Counted from the stretch's first letter, positions 1 to 8,799 are shown. The stretch: 37,994 nt of DNA from an uncultured Bacteroides sp. (GCA_947071285.1 CAMTFK010000017.1:1-37994), one strand, 5' to 3'. The notes: generated by a model not told the origin, from the sequence alone. Translations and numbers: made by a program.

Positions 1-156
1 CTTTAATACTACATCAATACTATCTCATTGTTTTAGTAAGTGGTTGGTATATAGTGGTTTTGTGTATATTGTGGGCTTTCTTATCCTAGATTAATCATCT
101 GCATGCCGGTGTTTTTTTTGCCAAATAATATATATCTTTAAAGTCTCTTTTAATTG

Positions 157-3027
157 ATGTATACTATGAACAGACTTGTAACTTCATTTTTATTATCAGC
201 CCTCTTTGTGTTCTGTAATCAGAGATTATATGCTGGTTGGCAACGTTCTATTACTAACTACTCCCGCTATTCTTATAAGGCAGCTTCACAAAACTGGAGG
301 ATAATGCAGTGTGGCAATGGGTGGATGTATTTTGCCAATAATAAAGGGTTACTGGAGTTCGATGGAACGAATTGGGCTGTCTATCCCATCCATAATGCGA
401 AGGTGCGCGCTGTGAAAGCCGGTAAAGACGAGCGTATATATGTGGGGGGACTCCAGCAGTTCGGCTACTTTGTTCCGAATTCTTTAGGGCGTTTGGATTA
501 TGTCTGCCTTTCGGATAGTATTGATAAAAGAATTATTGGAAATATCTGGAATATCCATATTACGGAAGACAAGGTTTACTTTCAGTCGGATAATGCTGTC
601 TTTTGCTTCAAAAATGGGCGTATTCATCGGATTAATTGCCCAAGTATTGTTCATTCGGCCTTAGTGGGAGAACGCCTTTATGTGGCAGGTGCGGGGCTGT
701 TTGTTTTGAGTGGAAATGAGTTTACATTACTTCCCAATACAAATTCTATGGTGGACAATGCAGGCAGGAGAGCGATAGGGATTTTCTCTTATCGGGATAA
801 ACTGCTTGTGGTCACTAACCAGGGCGGATTGTTTTTTTATGAAAATGGTACCTTGATTCCTTTTCGTTCGGGCGCTGATGAGTTTCTGAAAAGAAACCGC
901 CTCTTTTGCGCTACTATGAAAGGATCTTTATTGGCTTTGGGAACCGTGCAAGATGGTTTGTTGCTATTAGATATGGATACCGGGGAAACGGAACATATAT
1001 CAACCCATAATGGGTTACAGAATAAAACAATACTTTCTCTGTTTTTTGATAGGGAGGATAATCTTTGGTTGGGCTTGGATAATGGTATTGATTGTATTCA
1101 TCTTCATTCACCCATCTTTCAGAATAAGGCGACGATAGGAAGTGGCTATACTTCATGCCTGTATCGTAATAAGTTATATTTAGGTACTAATCAAGGAGTA
1201 TTTGCCACAGGTTACCCTTTGATGTTGAATGAAGAACAGGATTTGGAACCAGTTTGGGGAACAGCAGGGCAAATCTACTCTTTGGCTGTTTACGATGACA
1301 AACTGTTTTGCGCCGGGAGCAATGCGTTAGGAGTATTGGATGGCAGTGAACTTTATTTCGTCTCCGGTATTCGTGGCGTATGGTGGGTGAAACCCTTGCC
1401 GCAGAAAGACAAACTGCTGGCTGCCACTTATATTGGCCTTTATCTTTTAAGAAAAACAGGAGGGCGATGGATACTTGATAGAAGAGTGGAGGGGCGAAGG
1501 TTCTCCTCCAAGAGCTTATATATAGAGTCTGCGGCAAATGCTTTGTGGACGGCAAATAAGGAAGGGGGACTGTATCGGCTTTCTCTTTCGGCAGGATGTG
1601 ATTCTATCATTAAAGAGAAATGTTATAATTCCGGGGAATTACCGATAGGAGATAATGTATGTATTGCTATGGTAGACGGAGAAATAGTAATAGCCTCGCG
1701 ACAAGGTTTGTTTCATTATGACTCATCGGAGGATTGTCTGGATAGGTATGAAAAGTTAGAAAAGAAGATGGATGGGAGGGTTGCTTATACCTATATAATG
1801 CAAGATTCCCTGCAAAATATATGGTATGCAACAGACGGTGCATTGAAGTTATTGCATTATGACCCGTTGACAAGGAGTTATTACCGGAGTGAGAACGAGG
1901 CATATCTGAAAGATTGTCTGATAGAAGATTTTGAGTACGTCGGGGTTCTTGCTGATAATGAAGCTGTGATAGGTATGGAGGATGGATTCTCATTATTACA
2001 CTTCATGCAGGAGCGAGTGAAAAAGTATCCATTGAACTTGCAAATCAGGCATGTGTATCTGACCGGGGTTAATGATTCTCTTGTATATGGATGCAGTTAC
2101 GTTCCCAATGATATGCATCTGAAGATTCCTTATAAGAATAATTCTATTCGTATAGAGTATAGTATCAACAATTATGATAGCTCGTTGGCGCTGTTCTATT
2201 CCTGTCGGTTGACGGGGCCTGTTTCCGAACCTTGGAGCCAGTTAGGGGAAAGTACGATGAAGGAATATACAAGACTGCCGGAGGGGAAATATACATTTTA
2301 TGTCCGTACACGTATCGGTTTGGAAAAGCCGATAATAGCATCCTTTTCTTTTGAGATATTGCCTCCCTGGTATCGTACATGGTGGAGTTACTTGCTATAT
2401 GCTGTATGGATTGTATTGTTGCTGGCTTATATTTACTATCGCATTGCGGCAGGTCGTAAGCGTTTGGTTATGTTGAAGGAGTTGGAACTTTATCGCCAGA
2501 AGCAGGCTTTCCAGAAAGAGAGTGAGTTGAAAAGCAAGAAGATAGATTTGCTGAAAGAGGAAAACTTGCAGGCAGAACTGCATCATAAATCTGAGGAATT
2601 GATTCATACCACGCTGAATCTTGTCCGTAAGAATGAGACATTGCAGAATATCAAGAGTGAAGTGCTAAGTATATTGCATGCTGCTAAAGAGGAGAATTTA
2701 GTAATCATTCGCCGGAAAATCCTGTGTCTTATTACTCAGATTGATACGAACATGGAGCATGACGATGATTTGCTGGCTTTTCAAAGCACATTTGACTCTG
2801 TGCATCATAATTTATTCCAGAAGCTGGAAGCGCGCTTTCCTGAACTTACGAAACGGGAAAAACTATTGTGCGCTTACATAAAGATGAATCTAATGTCGAA
2901 AGAGATTGCCCCGTTATTGAATATCTCACAACGTGGAGTGGAGGTCAGCCGTTACCGTTTGCGTAAAAAACTGGGATTGGGAGAAGGGGAGAACCTTGCG
3001 GAGTTTTTGCAGAAGCTCTCACAGTAG
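157..3027 (+). CDS. Propeller / Y_Y_Y membrane regulator with LuxR-type HTH
   Basis: Predicted one-piece transmembrane transcription regulator. The protein starts with a hydrophobic signal segment. A long region of repeats of the kind LWLGLDNGI or GLLEFDGTNW follows, typical of two-component-regulator beta-propellers. A triple-tyrosine (Y_Y_Y) domain precedes a membrane helix at about residues 745-763. After it comes a Lys/Glu-rich predicted coiled coil (about 768-850). The last 65 residues form a LuxR/GerE-like helix-turn-helix (LTKREKLLCAYI, SKEIAPLLNISQRGVE). No histidine kinase, ATPase or receiver domain is present, so any signal would pass directly from the periplasmic sensor to the DNA-binding part. 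An in-frame TTG lies at 154; ATG at 157 or 166 is the more likely start. Its target genes are not evident; they may lie upstream of this window. The family call is firm, the ligand is unknown. Confidence 0.85.
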   Translation: MYTMNRLVTSFLLSALFVFCNQRLYAGWQRSITNYSRYSYKAASQNWRIMQCGNGWMYFANNKGLLEFDGTNWAVYPIHNAKVRAVKAGKDERIYVGGLQQFGYFVPNSLGRLDYVCLSDSIDKRIIGNIWNIHITEDKVYFQSDNAVFCFKNGRIHRINCPSIVHSALVGERLYVAGAGLFVLSGNEFTLLPNTNSMVDNAGRRAIGIFSYRDKLLVVTNQGGLFFYENGTLIPFRSGADEFLKRNRLFCATMKGSLLALGTVQDGLLLLDMDTGETEHISTHNGLQNKTILSLFFDREDNLWLGLDNGIDCIHLHSPIFQNKATIGSGYTSCLYRNKLYLGTNQGVFATGYPLMLNEEQDLEPVWGTAGQIYSLAVYDDKLFCAGSNALGVLDGSELYFVSGIRGVWWVKPLPQKDKLLAATYIGLYLLRKTGGRWILDRRVEGRRFSSKSLYIESAANALWTANKEGGLYRLSLSAGCDSIIKEKCYNSGELPIGDNVCIAMVDGEIVIASRQGLFHYDSSEDCLDRYEKLEKKMDGRVAYTYIMQDSLQNIWYATDGALKLLHYDPLTRSYYRSENEAYLKDCLIEDFEYVGVLADNEAVIGMEDGFSLLHFMQERVKKYPLNLQIRHVYLTGVNDSLVYGCSYVPNDMHLKIPYKNNSIRIEYSINNYDSSLALFYSCRLTGPVSEPWSQLGESTMKEYTRLPEGKYTFYVRTRIGLEKPIIASFSFEILPPWYRTWWSYLLYAVWIVLLLAYIYYRIAAGRKRLVMLKELELYRQKQAFQKESELKSKKIDLLKEENLQAELHHKSEELIHTTLNLVRKNETLQNIKSEVLSILHAAKEENLVIIRRKILCLITQIDTNMEHDDDLLAFQSTFDSVHHNLFQKLEARFPELTKREKLLCAYIKMNLMSKEIAPLLNISQRGVEVSRYRLRKKLGLGEGENLAEFLQKLSQ

Positions 3028-3043
3028 TACCCCCGTCCTTTGC

Positions 3044-3694
3044 TTAACCCTTTTTCTGTGCAGCCTGCAATACCAGCAAGCTCTCCGGACCCATATTGAA
3101 CAACAAGTCTACGATGCTGAGATTAGGCAGAAAGCCGAGTCGTTCCTGGAAGACCTGATAATAGGGTCGGGCAATGAAGTCGGGGTCTTCTTCCCGGTAG
3201 TCTTTCTTCGGATGGATGCGTTCGCGGAAATCATCTTCACCGGGAGTGAAGATGGTCTTGTATTCCGAGGTGCGCTCCATATCCGGCTGTATGTCTATCA
3301 GCGAACAGATTAGACGGCACAATTCTTCGTTGAAATCGGCTAAAAACTCATATTTCTTCTCGTAAAAGGGGCGGAAATCATCCTTATAATATTCAAAGAA
3401 AGGGGTATGATTATAGGAGGATGTCAGAGCATTCCAGTGCAGGTGCCGCCAGTTGCCGTGGTCGGAAATGCGGATGTCACGCAACGGGCATTTCAAAGTA
3501 TCGGGCTTGACCGTGGGGATGGAGAGGGCTAACTCGCCATCAGGTCCCGCGATGGTGCAACGGTTGCGGTAGGTTTGCTTTACGTAATGGTCATGCTGTT
3601 CGATGAAAACTTTATCATAAGCCAGTAGCTTGGTGTAGTACTCCACGGGCGCCAGATAGGCGGAAGAAAGATATACGGTTCTCATTACATTCAT
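3044..3694 (-). CDS. WbqC-like family protein
   Basis: About 216 residues starting MNVMRTVYLSSAYLAP. The early S-x-Y-L-A-P-x-E-Y-Y motif, the conserved H-x-x-Y-x-K-Q-T-Y-R-N-R stretch and the W-R-H-L-H-W-N-A-L segment match my recollection of the WbqC family (linked in some bacteria to glycan or lipopolysaccharide loci; biochemical role unsettled). I chose the ATG at 3694 rather than an upstream in-frame start at 3748. The longer form would overlap the 3' end of the preceding lepB-like gene, and an AAGGAG ribosome-binding site lies about 13 bases upstream of 3694. It is the last gene of an apparent dapB-lepB-lepB-like-wbqC run, 23 bases after its neighbour. It converges with the regulator gene, with only 16 bases between the stops. 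Confidence 0.82.
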   Translation of the reverse strand: MNVMRTVYLSSAYLAPVEYYTKLLAYDKVFIEQHDHYVKQTYRNRCTIAGPDGELALSIPTVKPDTLKCPLRDIRISDHGNWRHLHWNALTSSYNHTPFFEYYKDDFRPFYEKKYEFLADFNEELCRLICSLIDIQPDMERTSEYKTIFTPGEDDFRERIHPKKDYREEDPDFIARPYYQVFQERLGFLPNLSIVDLLFNMGPESLLVLQAAQKKG

Positions 3695-3717
3695 TGTTTT
3701 AGTGATTGACTCCTTTT

Positions 3718-4653
3718 TTACTTTACTGGACTGAAAAAGCGCTTCCAACGATAACCTTTGAACACCCCGGTTTCCTTTTCTTTAGAAAACCAGATGAGTG
3801 AGGCTTTGCCGATGACGTGGTCTTTCGGTACAAAACCGAATAGGCGGGAGTCGGAAAGATTGATGGAGTTATTGGCGCCTACCCAATAATAATCTTTGCA
3901 GAAATAGCAGTGCTGCACGGGTTGGCCTTCCACGTATAAAGTGTCATTCTTGATTTCAGCCTGTTTGTTCTCATGTAGCACAAGCGTGTTGCGCAGCAAT
4001 GTCCGGTTCCACGGATACACACGCACTGCTTTGCCTTTGCCGGGGACGATTAACGGGCGGAGAGCTTCTATGGAGTCCTCTTTATTTAGTAATTCTATCC
4101 AGCAACTCCCATTCATGGCCTGCTCCAACAGGTAAAACTCATAGCGGCTGAAACTGCGTACGTTTCTTGTACTGTCTTGTCCCATCAGGCGGTTATCCTG
4201 TATGGACAAGAGATTGAGCAATGAGTCGAGCTGTTTTTCCTTTGTTCGGGGATAGGCGTACAGGAACTTCTGGTCGGGTGCATTCTTTTCGGATGGAATG
4301 ACGGAAAAAAGGGAGTCTATTAATAATGTATCTCCCGGCACGCCAATGCAACGGCTGATAAAGACCTCGCGCTGGTCTATGACAGGTTCCGAAAGATTCG
4401 CGGGATTGTTGAAGACGATGATGTCCTCTTTTTCTACAGGACTCTCTCCCCACCGATGGTAATTCCATAAAGACATGAAAGGAAGACGCAGCCCGTAACT
4501 CCATTTATTCACCAGGATGCGTTCTCCCTGGAACAAGGAATTCTCCATGCCCGAAGAGGGAATCAGGTAGGAAGTCACGACACAGCCACGGAGTAATACT
4601 ATAACGAGTATTATTCCAATGACTGTTCCCGCTATCTTCCATCCTTTTTTCAT
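3718..4653 (-). CDS. Signal peptidase I paralogue lacking the Ser/Lys dyad
   Basis: 311-residue member of the S26 signal peptidase I family, with one N-terminal membrane helix (about residues 7-25) followed by the family boxes. The box that normally carries the nucleophile reads IPSSGMENSL. Aligned with E. coli IPSGSMMPTL, the catalytic Ser position is Gly35. The box that normally carries the general-base lysine reads FISRCIGVPGD, so Ser100 replaces the Lys of the usual (V/I)KR. Both substitutions were checked by translating the nucleotides. Other family features, including the GD-x-L and late NS-x-DSR-x-F-GFVP segments, are kept, so this is not a decayed gene. It lies 18 bases after an intact lepB and is probably co-transcribed. 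It is likely a non-catalytic or altered partner of the active enzyme; this is inference. Confidence 0.87.
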   Translation of the reverse strand: MKKGWKIAGTVIGIILVIVLLRGCVVTSYLIPSSGMENSLFQGERILVNKWSYGLRLPFMSLWNYHRWGESPVEKEDIIVFNNPANLSEPVIDQREVFISRCIGVPGDTLLIDSLFSVIPSEKNAPDQKFLYAYPRTKEKQLDSLLNLLSIQDNRLMGQDSTRNVRSFSRYEFYLLEQAMNGSCWIELLNKEDSIEALRPLIVPGKGKAVRVYPWNRTLLRNTLVLHENKQAEIKNDTLYVEGQPVQHCYFCKDYYWVGANNSINLSDSRLFGFVPKDHVIGKASLIWFSKEKETGVFKGYRWKRFFSPVK

Positions 4654-4671
4654 CTAAATTCCCAAATTCTT

Positions 4672-6144
4672 TTAGTCTACCCACTTAAATATGCGGTTCC
4701 AACGGATTTTTCCATCAAACCAACCGCGGTCCTTGTCGAGTGAGAGCCAAACGACAATCGGTTTACCTACGATGTGGTCTTCCGGTACGAATCCCCACGA
4801 ACGGGCATCGGCGGAGTTGTGGCGGTTGTCACCCATCATCCAGTAATAATCCATTTTGAAAGTGTATTCATCGGTCTTCTTGCCGTTGATGTAGATGCCG
4901 TCTTCTTTTATTTCCAGCTTATTGCCCTCATAAGCCTCGATGGGGCGCTGGTAGATGGGCAGATTGTCTTCTGTCAACTTGATGGTGGCACCTTTCTTCG
5001 GTATCCAGATAGGGCCGTAATTGTTGCGGTCCCATTTGGTGTAAAGGTTCAACGGATACATCTGTCCGGAGTATATTTCCGGTTCCATGATGATGTGGCT
5101 AACGAGTTTCTTATTACCCGACAGGGTTTCGTACATTTTCTTCGTCAAGGGCAAATCGTAGGTGGGAGCGAGACGTCCTTGTGCATCGCGTTGGGTCAGT
5201 CCCATTTCCATTAACAGGCCTTCATTGTTAATCAATGCCTGGTCGTCCTTGCTGATGCCGAGTTCGCGGAACATATCTTCGGTGATGTACGAGCCGTTGG
5301 TCTGTACAAGATAGTTGAGCTGCATTTCCTCGGGGTTCTCAATAGTTTTCCCGTCAATATACACTTGTGAATCCTTGATTTCCAGCGTGTCGCCCGGCAA
5401 TCCGACGCAACGCTTCACGTAGTTTTCACGACGGTCTACGGGACGGACAACGATGTCGCCATACATCTTCGGATTAGAGAGTATCAGGTTCCTGCCGGCA
5501 TTGTAGTACAGGTCGTAAACAGCGCGTTGTTGCTTGCGCGTCAGGCTGTCCATATTCACAGGGTTCGGATACAGGCGCTGTCCTTCGTTGTAGGCAAGGG
5601 TGTAGAAGTCTGTTTGCTGGAAGTTGGTAGCCACGGTATCTCCGGCAGGGAAGTTGAATACTACAATATCATTCCGTTTCACTTTTCCCAAGCCCGGAAC
5701 ACGTTTGTAGTCCCATTGAGGCCATTCGATGTATGATTTGGTGTTCACCAGTGGCAAGGTGTGCTGGGCCAGCGGCATGGATAGCGGTGTGTTCGGCACG
5801 CGCGGACCGTAGCTCAGTTTGCTCACGTAGAGATAATCGCCTACCAGCAAAGATTTTTCCAGAGAAGAAGAGGGTATCTGATAGTTCTGGAATATGTAGA
5901 TATTGACGAAGTAAACGGCCACCAGTGCAAATACGATAGCGTCTACCCAACTCATTACATTGCGTACGGCCGGATTTTCTGATTTCTTCCAAAAGCCCCA
6001 GGGAATTTTCTTACTGATGTAGATGTCGAAGATGAAAGGCACGACAATCAGTCCCAACCAGCTTTTCACCCATACCAGGAAGGCAAGGTAAAGCACGGTG
6101 ATGATTGCGAATTTAATCCATTGGGCACGAGTTGCTTTTCTCAT
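4672..6144 (-). CDS. lepB: Signal peptidase I (intact catalytic dyad)
   Basis: 490-residue S26 signal peptidase I, which removes signal peptides from exported proteins at the periplasmic face of the inner membrane. Two hydrophobic stretches near residues 11-38 and a helix at about 65-85 precede the catalytic domain. The nucleophile box is QIPSSSLEKSL with Ser94 at the catalytic position. The general-base box is YVKRCVGLPGD with Lys244. The C-terminal MGDNRHNSADARSWGFVP box is present. The protein is much longer than E. coli LepB (324 residues), because of an extra segment between the Ser and Lys boxes and another after the Lys box, as seen in other Bacteroidetes. Its stop lies 18 bases before the lepB-like paralogue. 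Upstream, a palindromic element separates it from dapB. Confidence 0.93.
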   Translation of the reverse strand: MRKATRAQWIKFAIITVLYLAFLVWVKSWLGLIVVPFIFDIYISKKIPWGFWKKSENPAVRNVMSWVDAIVFALVAVYFVNIYIFQNYQIPSSSLEKSLLVGDYLYVSKLSYGPRVPNTPLSMPLAQHTLPLVNTKSYIEWPQWDYKRVPGLGKVKRNDIVVFNFPAGDTVATNFQQTDFYTLAYNEGQRLYPNPVNMDSLTRKQQRAVYDLYYNAGRNLILSNPKMYGDIVVRPVDRRENYVKRCVGLPGDTLEIKDSQVYIDGKTIENPEEMQLNYLVQTNGSYITEDMFRELGISKDDQALINNEGLLMEMGLTQRDAQGRLAPTYDLPLTKKMYETLSGNKKLVSHIIMEPEIYSGQMYPLNLYTKWDRNNYGPIWIPKKGATIKLTEDNLPIYQRPIEAYEGNKLEIKEDGIYINGKKTDEYTFKMDYYWMMGDNRHNSADARSWGFVPEDHIVGKPIVVWLSLDKDRGWFDGKIRWNRIFKWVD

Positions 6145-6174
6145 TTTAGTTTGATATTTATAGTTTGTTTGCCA

Positions 6175-6331
6175 GACTATCTCAGTTCTCCTCCTCGGAG
6201 GAGGAGTACCCGAAAGGGGAGGTGGTAGGAGGAAATCATATCTTTGAAAGAATGATTCAATGTGTGTATCTACCTACCACCCCGCCCTAAAGGGCACCCC
6301 TCCTCCCGAGAGGAGGGGAATTGAGATAGTC
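6175..6331. repeat. 157-bp palindromic intergenic element (REP/MITE-like)
   Basis: The ends are near-perfect inverted repeats: GACTATCTCAGTTC at 6175-6188 against GAATTGAGATAGTC at 6318-6331, one mismatch. The similarity continues inward for about 58 bases per arm. Each arm also contains its own smaller hairpin, made of CTCCTCC/GGAGGAG and CCC(N4)GGG stems. A less structured core lies at about 6233-6265. No protein is encoded and no target-site duplication is visible. It sits between dapB and lepB inside the apparent operon, so a transcript crossing it would form a large structure. Origin and copy number cannot be judged from one copy. Confidence 0.8.
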
Positions 6332-6339
6332 CGTGTTTC

Positions 6340-7101
6340 TTATTTTAAGAACGGGAACAAATCGCTCATTCCCAGATAACCTTCCTTATTGGCTGTATAT
6401 TCGGCAGCAAGAACGGCACCCAGCGAGAAACCTTTGCGGTTCTTGGCGTCATGTGTCAGGATGATGCTGTCGGCTTCCGACTCGTAGCGGATGACATGGA
6501 TGCCCGGAACTTCGCCTTCGCGGATAGAGCTTACAGGCAATTCATTGGCAGCACATTCCGTAGTGCCGGAAACAGCTCCGTCCGGTGCCTGCATGGTGCC
6601 TTTCACCCAACTGTCTTTGCGGTCCAGATTCTCCAGAATATCTTCAGCAAGTGTGATGGCTGTGCCGCTCGGTGCATCCAGCTTATGGATGTGGTGCGTT
6701 TCGCTCATCGTCACATCGTAGGCGGGGAACTGGTTCATAATCTTTGCCAGATACTTATTTACGGCAGAGAAAATGGTGACGCCCAGACTGAAATTAGACG
6801 CCCAGAACAGAGTTTTTCCTCCTGTGGTGCAGAGCTCTCTGATTTCGTCTCCGTGCTCCTCCATCCAGCCCGTACTGCCCGAAACTACTTTCACGCCGGC
6901 TTCGAAAGCCTTCATGTAGTTGCCATATGCCACCATGGGGTTGGTGAATTCTATTGCCACATCGGCACTCTTGAATGCATCCGATTTGAAATCTTCCTGG
7001 TTATTGACGTCGATGATGCTTACAATCTCATGTCCGCGGCTGAGGGCAACCTTCTCGATTTCCTTGCCCATCTTTCCGTAGCCGATTAATGCTATTTTCA
7101 T
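6340..7101 (-). CDS. dapB: 4-hydroxy-tetrahydrodipicolinate reductase
   Basis: 253-residue cytosolic enzyme of lysine and meso-diaminopimelate synthesis. It reduces the DapA product to tetrahydrodipicolinate using NAD(P)H. The N-terminal Rossmann motif is IALIGYGKMGKEIE (residues 3-16). The substrate/catalytic motif is ETHHIHKLDAPSGTA, with His136 and Lys140 matching the E. coli catalytic His and Lys. Length is slightly below the E. coli protein (273). It is the first gene of the minus-strand block. A -7 box TACCTTTG with an upstream GTTG lies just before it, back-to-back with the promoter of the divergent DUF2851 gene. Confidence 0.96.
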   Translation of the reverse strand: MKIALIGYGKMGKEIEKVALSRGHEIVSIIDVNNQEDFKSDAFKSADVAIEFTNPMVAYGNYMKAFEAGVKVVSGSTGWMEEHGDEIRELCTTGGKTLFWASNFSLGVTIFSAVNKYLAKIMNQFPAYDVTMSETHHIHKLDAPSGTAITLAEDILENLDRKDSWVKGTMQAPDGAVSGTTECAANELPVSSIREGEVPGIHVIRYESEADSIILTHDAKNRKGFSLGAVLAAEYTANKEGYLGMSDLFPFLK

Positions 7102-7146
7102 TGTTTCTTTTGTTTTTTATTCAGTTTATCAACAAACTATAGGTCG

Positions 7147-7180
7147 CAAAGGTAATGTTTTTCTTACATTTGCGGGCAAC
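7147..7180 (-). promoter_or_regulatory. Predicted dapB promoter (Bacteroides type)
   Basis: On the minus strand, GTTG (7177-7180) is followed after 22 bases by TACCTTTG (7147-7154), matching the Bacteroides -33/-7 pattern. The predicted start of transcription is near 7140, about 40 bases before the dapB ATG. It overlaps the opposing promoter. Confidence 0.6.
7165..7172 (+). promoter_or_regulatory. Predicted -7 box for the DUF2851 gene
   Basis: TACATTTG matches TAnnTTTG and lies 25 bases before the ATG at 7198. No clear -33 box is visible. It lies inside the spacer of the divergent dapB promoter, so the two would compete for polymerase. Confidence 0.5.
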
Positions 7181-7197
7181 ATTAACGTCTTGTTAAC

Positions 7198-8472
7198 ATG
7201 GAACAACTACTACACTACGTTTGGAAACATAAAATATTCCCTTTAAAGATGCTCCAAACCACCACCGGCGAACCGGTGGAAGTGATAGACGCCGGACTAC
7301 CGAACACAAATGCAGGTCCCGACTTCTTCAATGCCAAACTGAAAATAGGCGGTACCCACTGGGTGGGGAACGTTGAGATACACACCCTGTCGTCCGATTG
7401 GTTGAAGCACGGACATGATAAGGATGCAGCCTACAACAACGTCATTCTGCACGTGGCGGAAACCATAGATTGCGAAGTATTCAGTGCTAATGGAGAAAAG
7501 GTGCCGCAGCTACAACTATCCTGTCCCGAAACCATTCTCCGGCACTACGAAGAACTGCATCATGCAGAGATTTATCCCCCTTGTTATTCCATATTATCTT
7601 CCCTCCCGAAGCTGACCGTTCATTCCTGGCTTTCCGCCTTGCAGGTGGAGCGCTTCGAACAGAAAGCCCATGCTATTGCCGCCCGGTTGGAGCGGCTCAA
7701 TAACAATTGGGAAGATGTATTCTTCATCACCCTGTCCCGTAACTTCGGCTTCGGGCTGAATGGGGATGCTTTTGAGACATGGGCCGGTCATTTGCCTTTC
7801 CGGGCGATAGATAAGCACCGGGATAACCTTTTTCAGGTAGAAGCTTTCTTCTTTGGTCAGGCCGGATTGCTGGATGAAGAGTTGCCGGATGCGGATGAGT
7901 ATTATCTGAAGTTGCAGAAAGAATTCCGCTATTTGCAGCATAAGTTTGAATTGCCTGCTCCGATGCCTGTTGCCCAATGGCGTTTTCTACGTTTGCGTCC
8001 CGGTAATTTTCCGCATGTCCGGCTGGCACAGTTGGCAAATCTTTATCATAAGGGACAGGCGTCGTTATCGCGTGTTATGGAAGCAGAGACGGTGGAAGCC
8101 GTTCAGAAGCTGCTAACCACGGGCACTTCTTCTTATTGGAAAGAACACTTCAATTTCAGCAAAGCCTCTCCCTCGCAGGAAAAGCAAGTGGGGAAGAATG
8201 CTCAGAATCTGATTGTTATCAATACTGTTATTCCTTTTCTTTATGCCTATGGGCTGCACAAGGCGGACGAGGTGCTCTGTGATCGTGCTACGCGCTTTCT
8301 TGAAAGTCTGAAAGCGGAAGATAATCATATCATCCGGCAATGGAGTGGGGCAGGACTGCATGTATCTACTGCTGCCGACTCTCAAGCTTTGCTGCAACTC
8401 CGGAAGGAGTATTGCGATAAGAAAGACTGTCTGCGTTGCCGTTTCGGGTTTGAGTATCTGAGGCAAAAGTAG
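7198..8472 (+). CDS. DUF2851 family protein
   Basis: 424 residues beginning MEQLLHYVWKHKIFP. The early motifs G-L-P-N-T-N-A-G-P-D-F-F-N-A-K-L and W-V-G-N-V-E-I-H, followed by NNVILHV, are the recognisable signature of DUF2851, a Bacteroidetes-rich family. The combination of D-F-x-N-A, V-E-I-H and a conserved H resembles a nuclease-like core, but I cannot assign catalysis. The C terminus carries a short cysteine cluster (YCDKKDCLRCRFG). No signal peptide is visible, so it is probably cytosolic. It is transcribed alone and divergently from dapB, and ends 6 bases from the stop of the convergent toxin gene. Confidence 0.88.
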   Translation: MEQLLHYVWKHKIFPLKMLQTTTGEPVEVIDAGLPNTNAGPDFFNAKLKIGGTHWVGNVEIHTLSSDWLKHGHDKDAAYNNVILHVAETIDCEVFSANGEKVPQLQLSCPETILRHYEELHHAEIYPPCYSILSSLPKLTVHSWLSALQVERFEQKAHAIAARLERLNNNWEDVFFITLSRNFGFGLNGDAFETWAGHLPFRAIDKHRDNLFQVEAFFFGQAGLLDEELPDADEYYLKLQKEFRYLQHKFELPAPMPVAQWRFLRLRPGNFPHVRLAQLANLYHKGQASLSRVMEAETVEAVQKLLTTGTSSYWKEHFNFSKASPSQEKQVGKNAQNLIVINTVIPFLYAYGLHKADEVLCDRATRFLESLKAEDNHIIRQWSGAGLHVSTAADSQALLQLRKEYCDKKDCLRCRFGFEYLRQK

Positions 8473-8478
8473 GTGAGG

Positions 8479-8799
8479 CTATTTGCCTCGTATATGCTGT
8501 GTTAGCTGTAGAGGTTCTCGACGTACGTCCCAAAAGTCAACGATATAGATGATATTGCCTTCTATCCGGTATACCAACTTGTAGTGCTTGTGTATCACAA
8601 GTGAGCGGTATTGCAGGCGTCGCTCTTTAAGTAGTGCTTCGGTAGCTCCCAGCAAAGGATTATGACTCAGACTACAGGTATAGTCTTCTATCCGATTATT
8701 CAGCCGTAGAGCTGTTTGTGTACCAAATTCTTCGGCTCCGTAGGTCAGGGCGGCAATGCGTGCCTGATTGGCTCTTTTGCTCCACTTTACTTCAGCCAT
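8479..8799 (-). CDS. RelE/ParE-family toxin
   Basis: 106 residues with the compact RelE/ParE layout. An N-terminal W-S-x-R-A-N-x-x-x helix segment is followed by N-P-L-L-G, then R-R-L-Q-Y-R-S-L-V-I-H-K-H-Y-K-L-V-Y-R and I-I-Y-I-V-D-F-W-D-x-R-R-x-P. The closing beta strands and the D-x-R-R-x-P end are typical of plasmid-stabilisation toxins. RelE members cleave ribosome-bound mRNA and ParE members poison gyrase; I cannot tell which applies. It overlaps the upstream antitoxin gene by 13 bases, indicating coupled translation. Confidence 0.85.
   Translation of the reverse strand: MAEVKWSKRANQARIAALTYGAEEFGTQTALRLNNRIEDYTCSLSHNPLLGATEALLKERRLQYRSLVIHKHYKLVYRIEGNIIYIVDFWDVRREPLQLTQHIRGK

Noticed and set aside
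116..140. Promoter for the propeller regulator (TTTTG and TATCTTTA)
   Set aside because: The -7 box lacks the final G and the spacing is only 12 bases, too short for the Bacteroides pattern.
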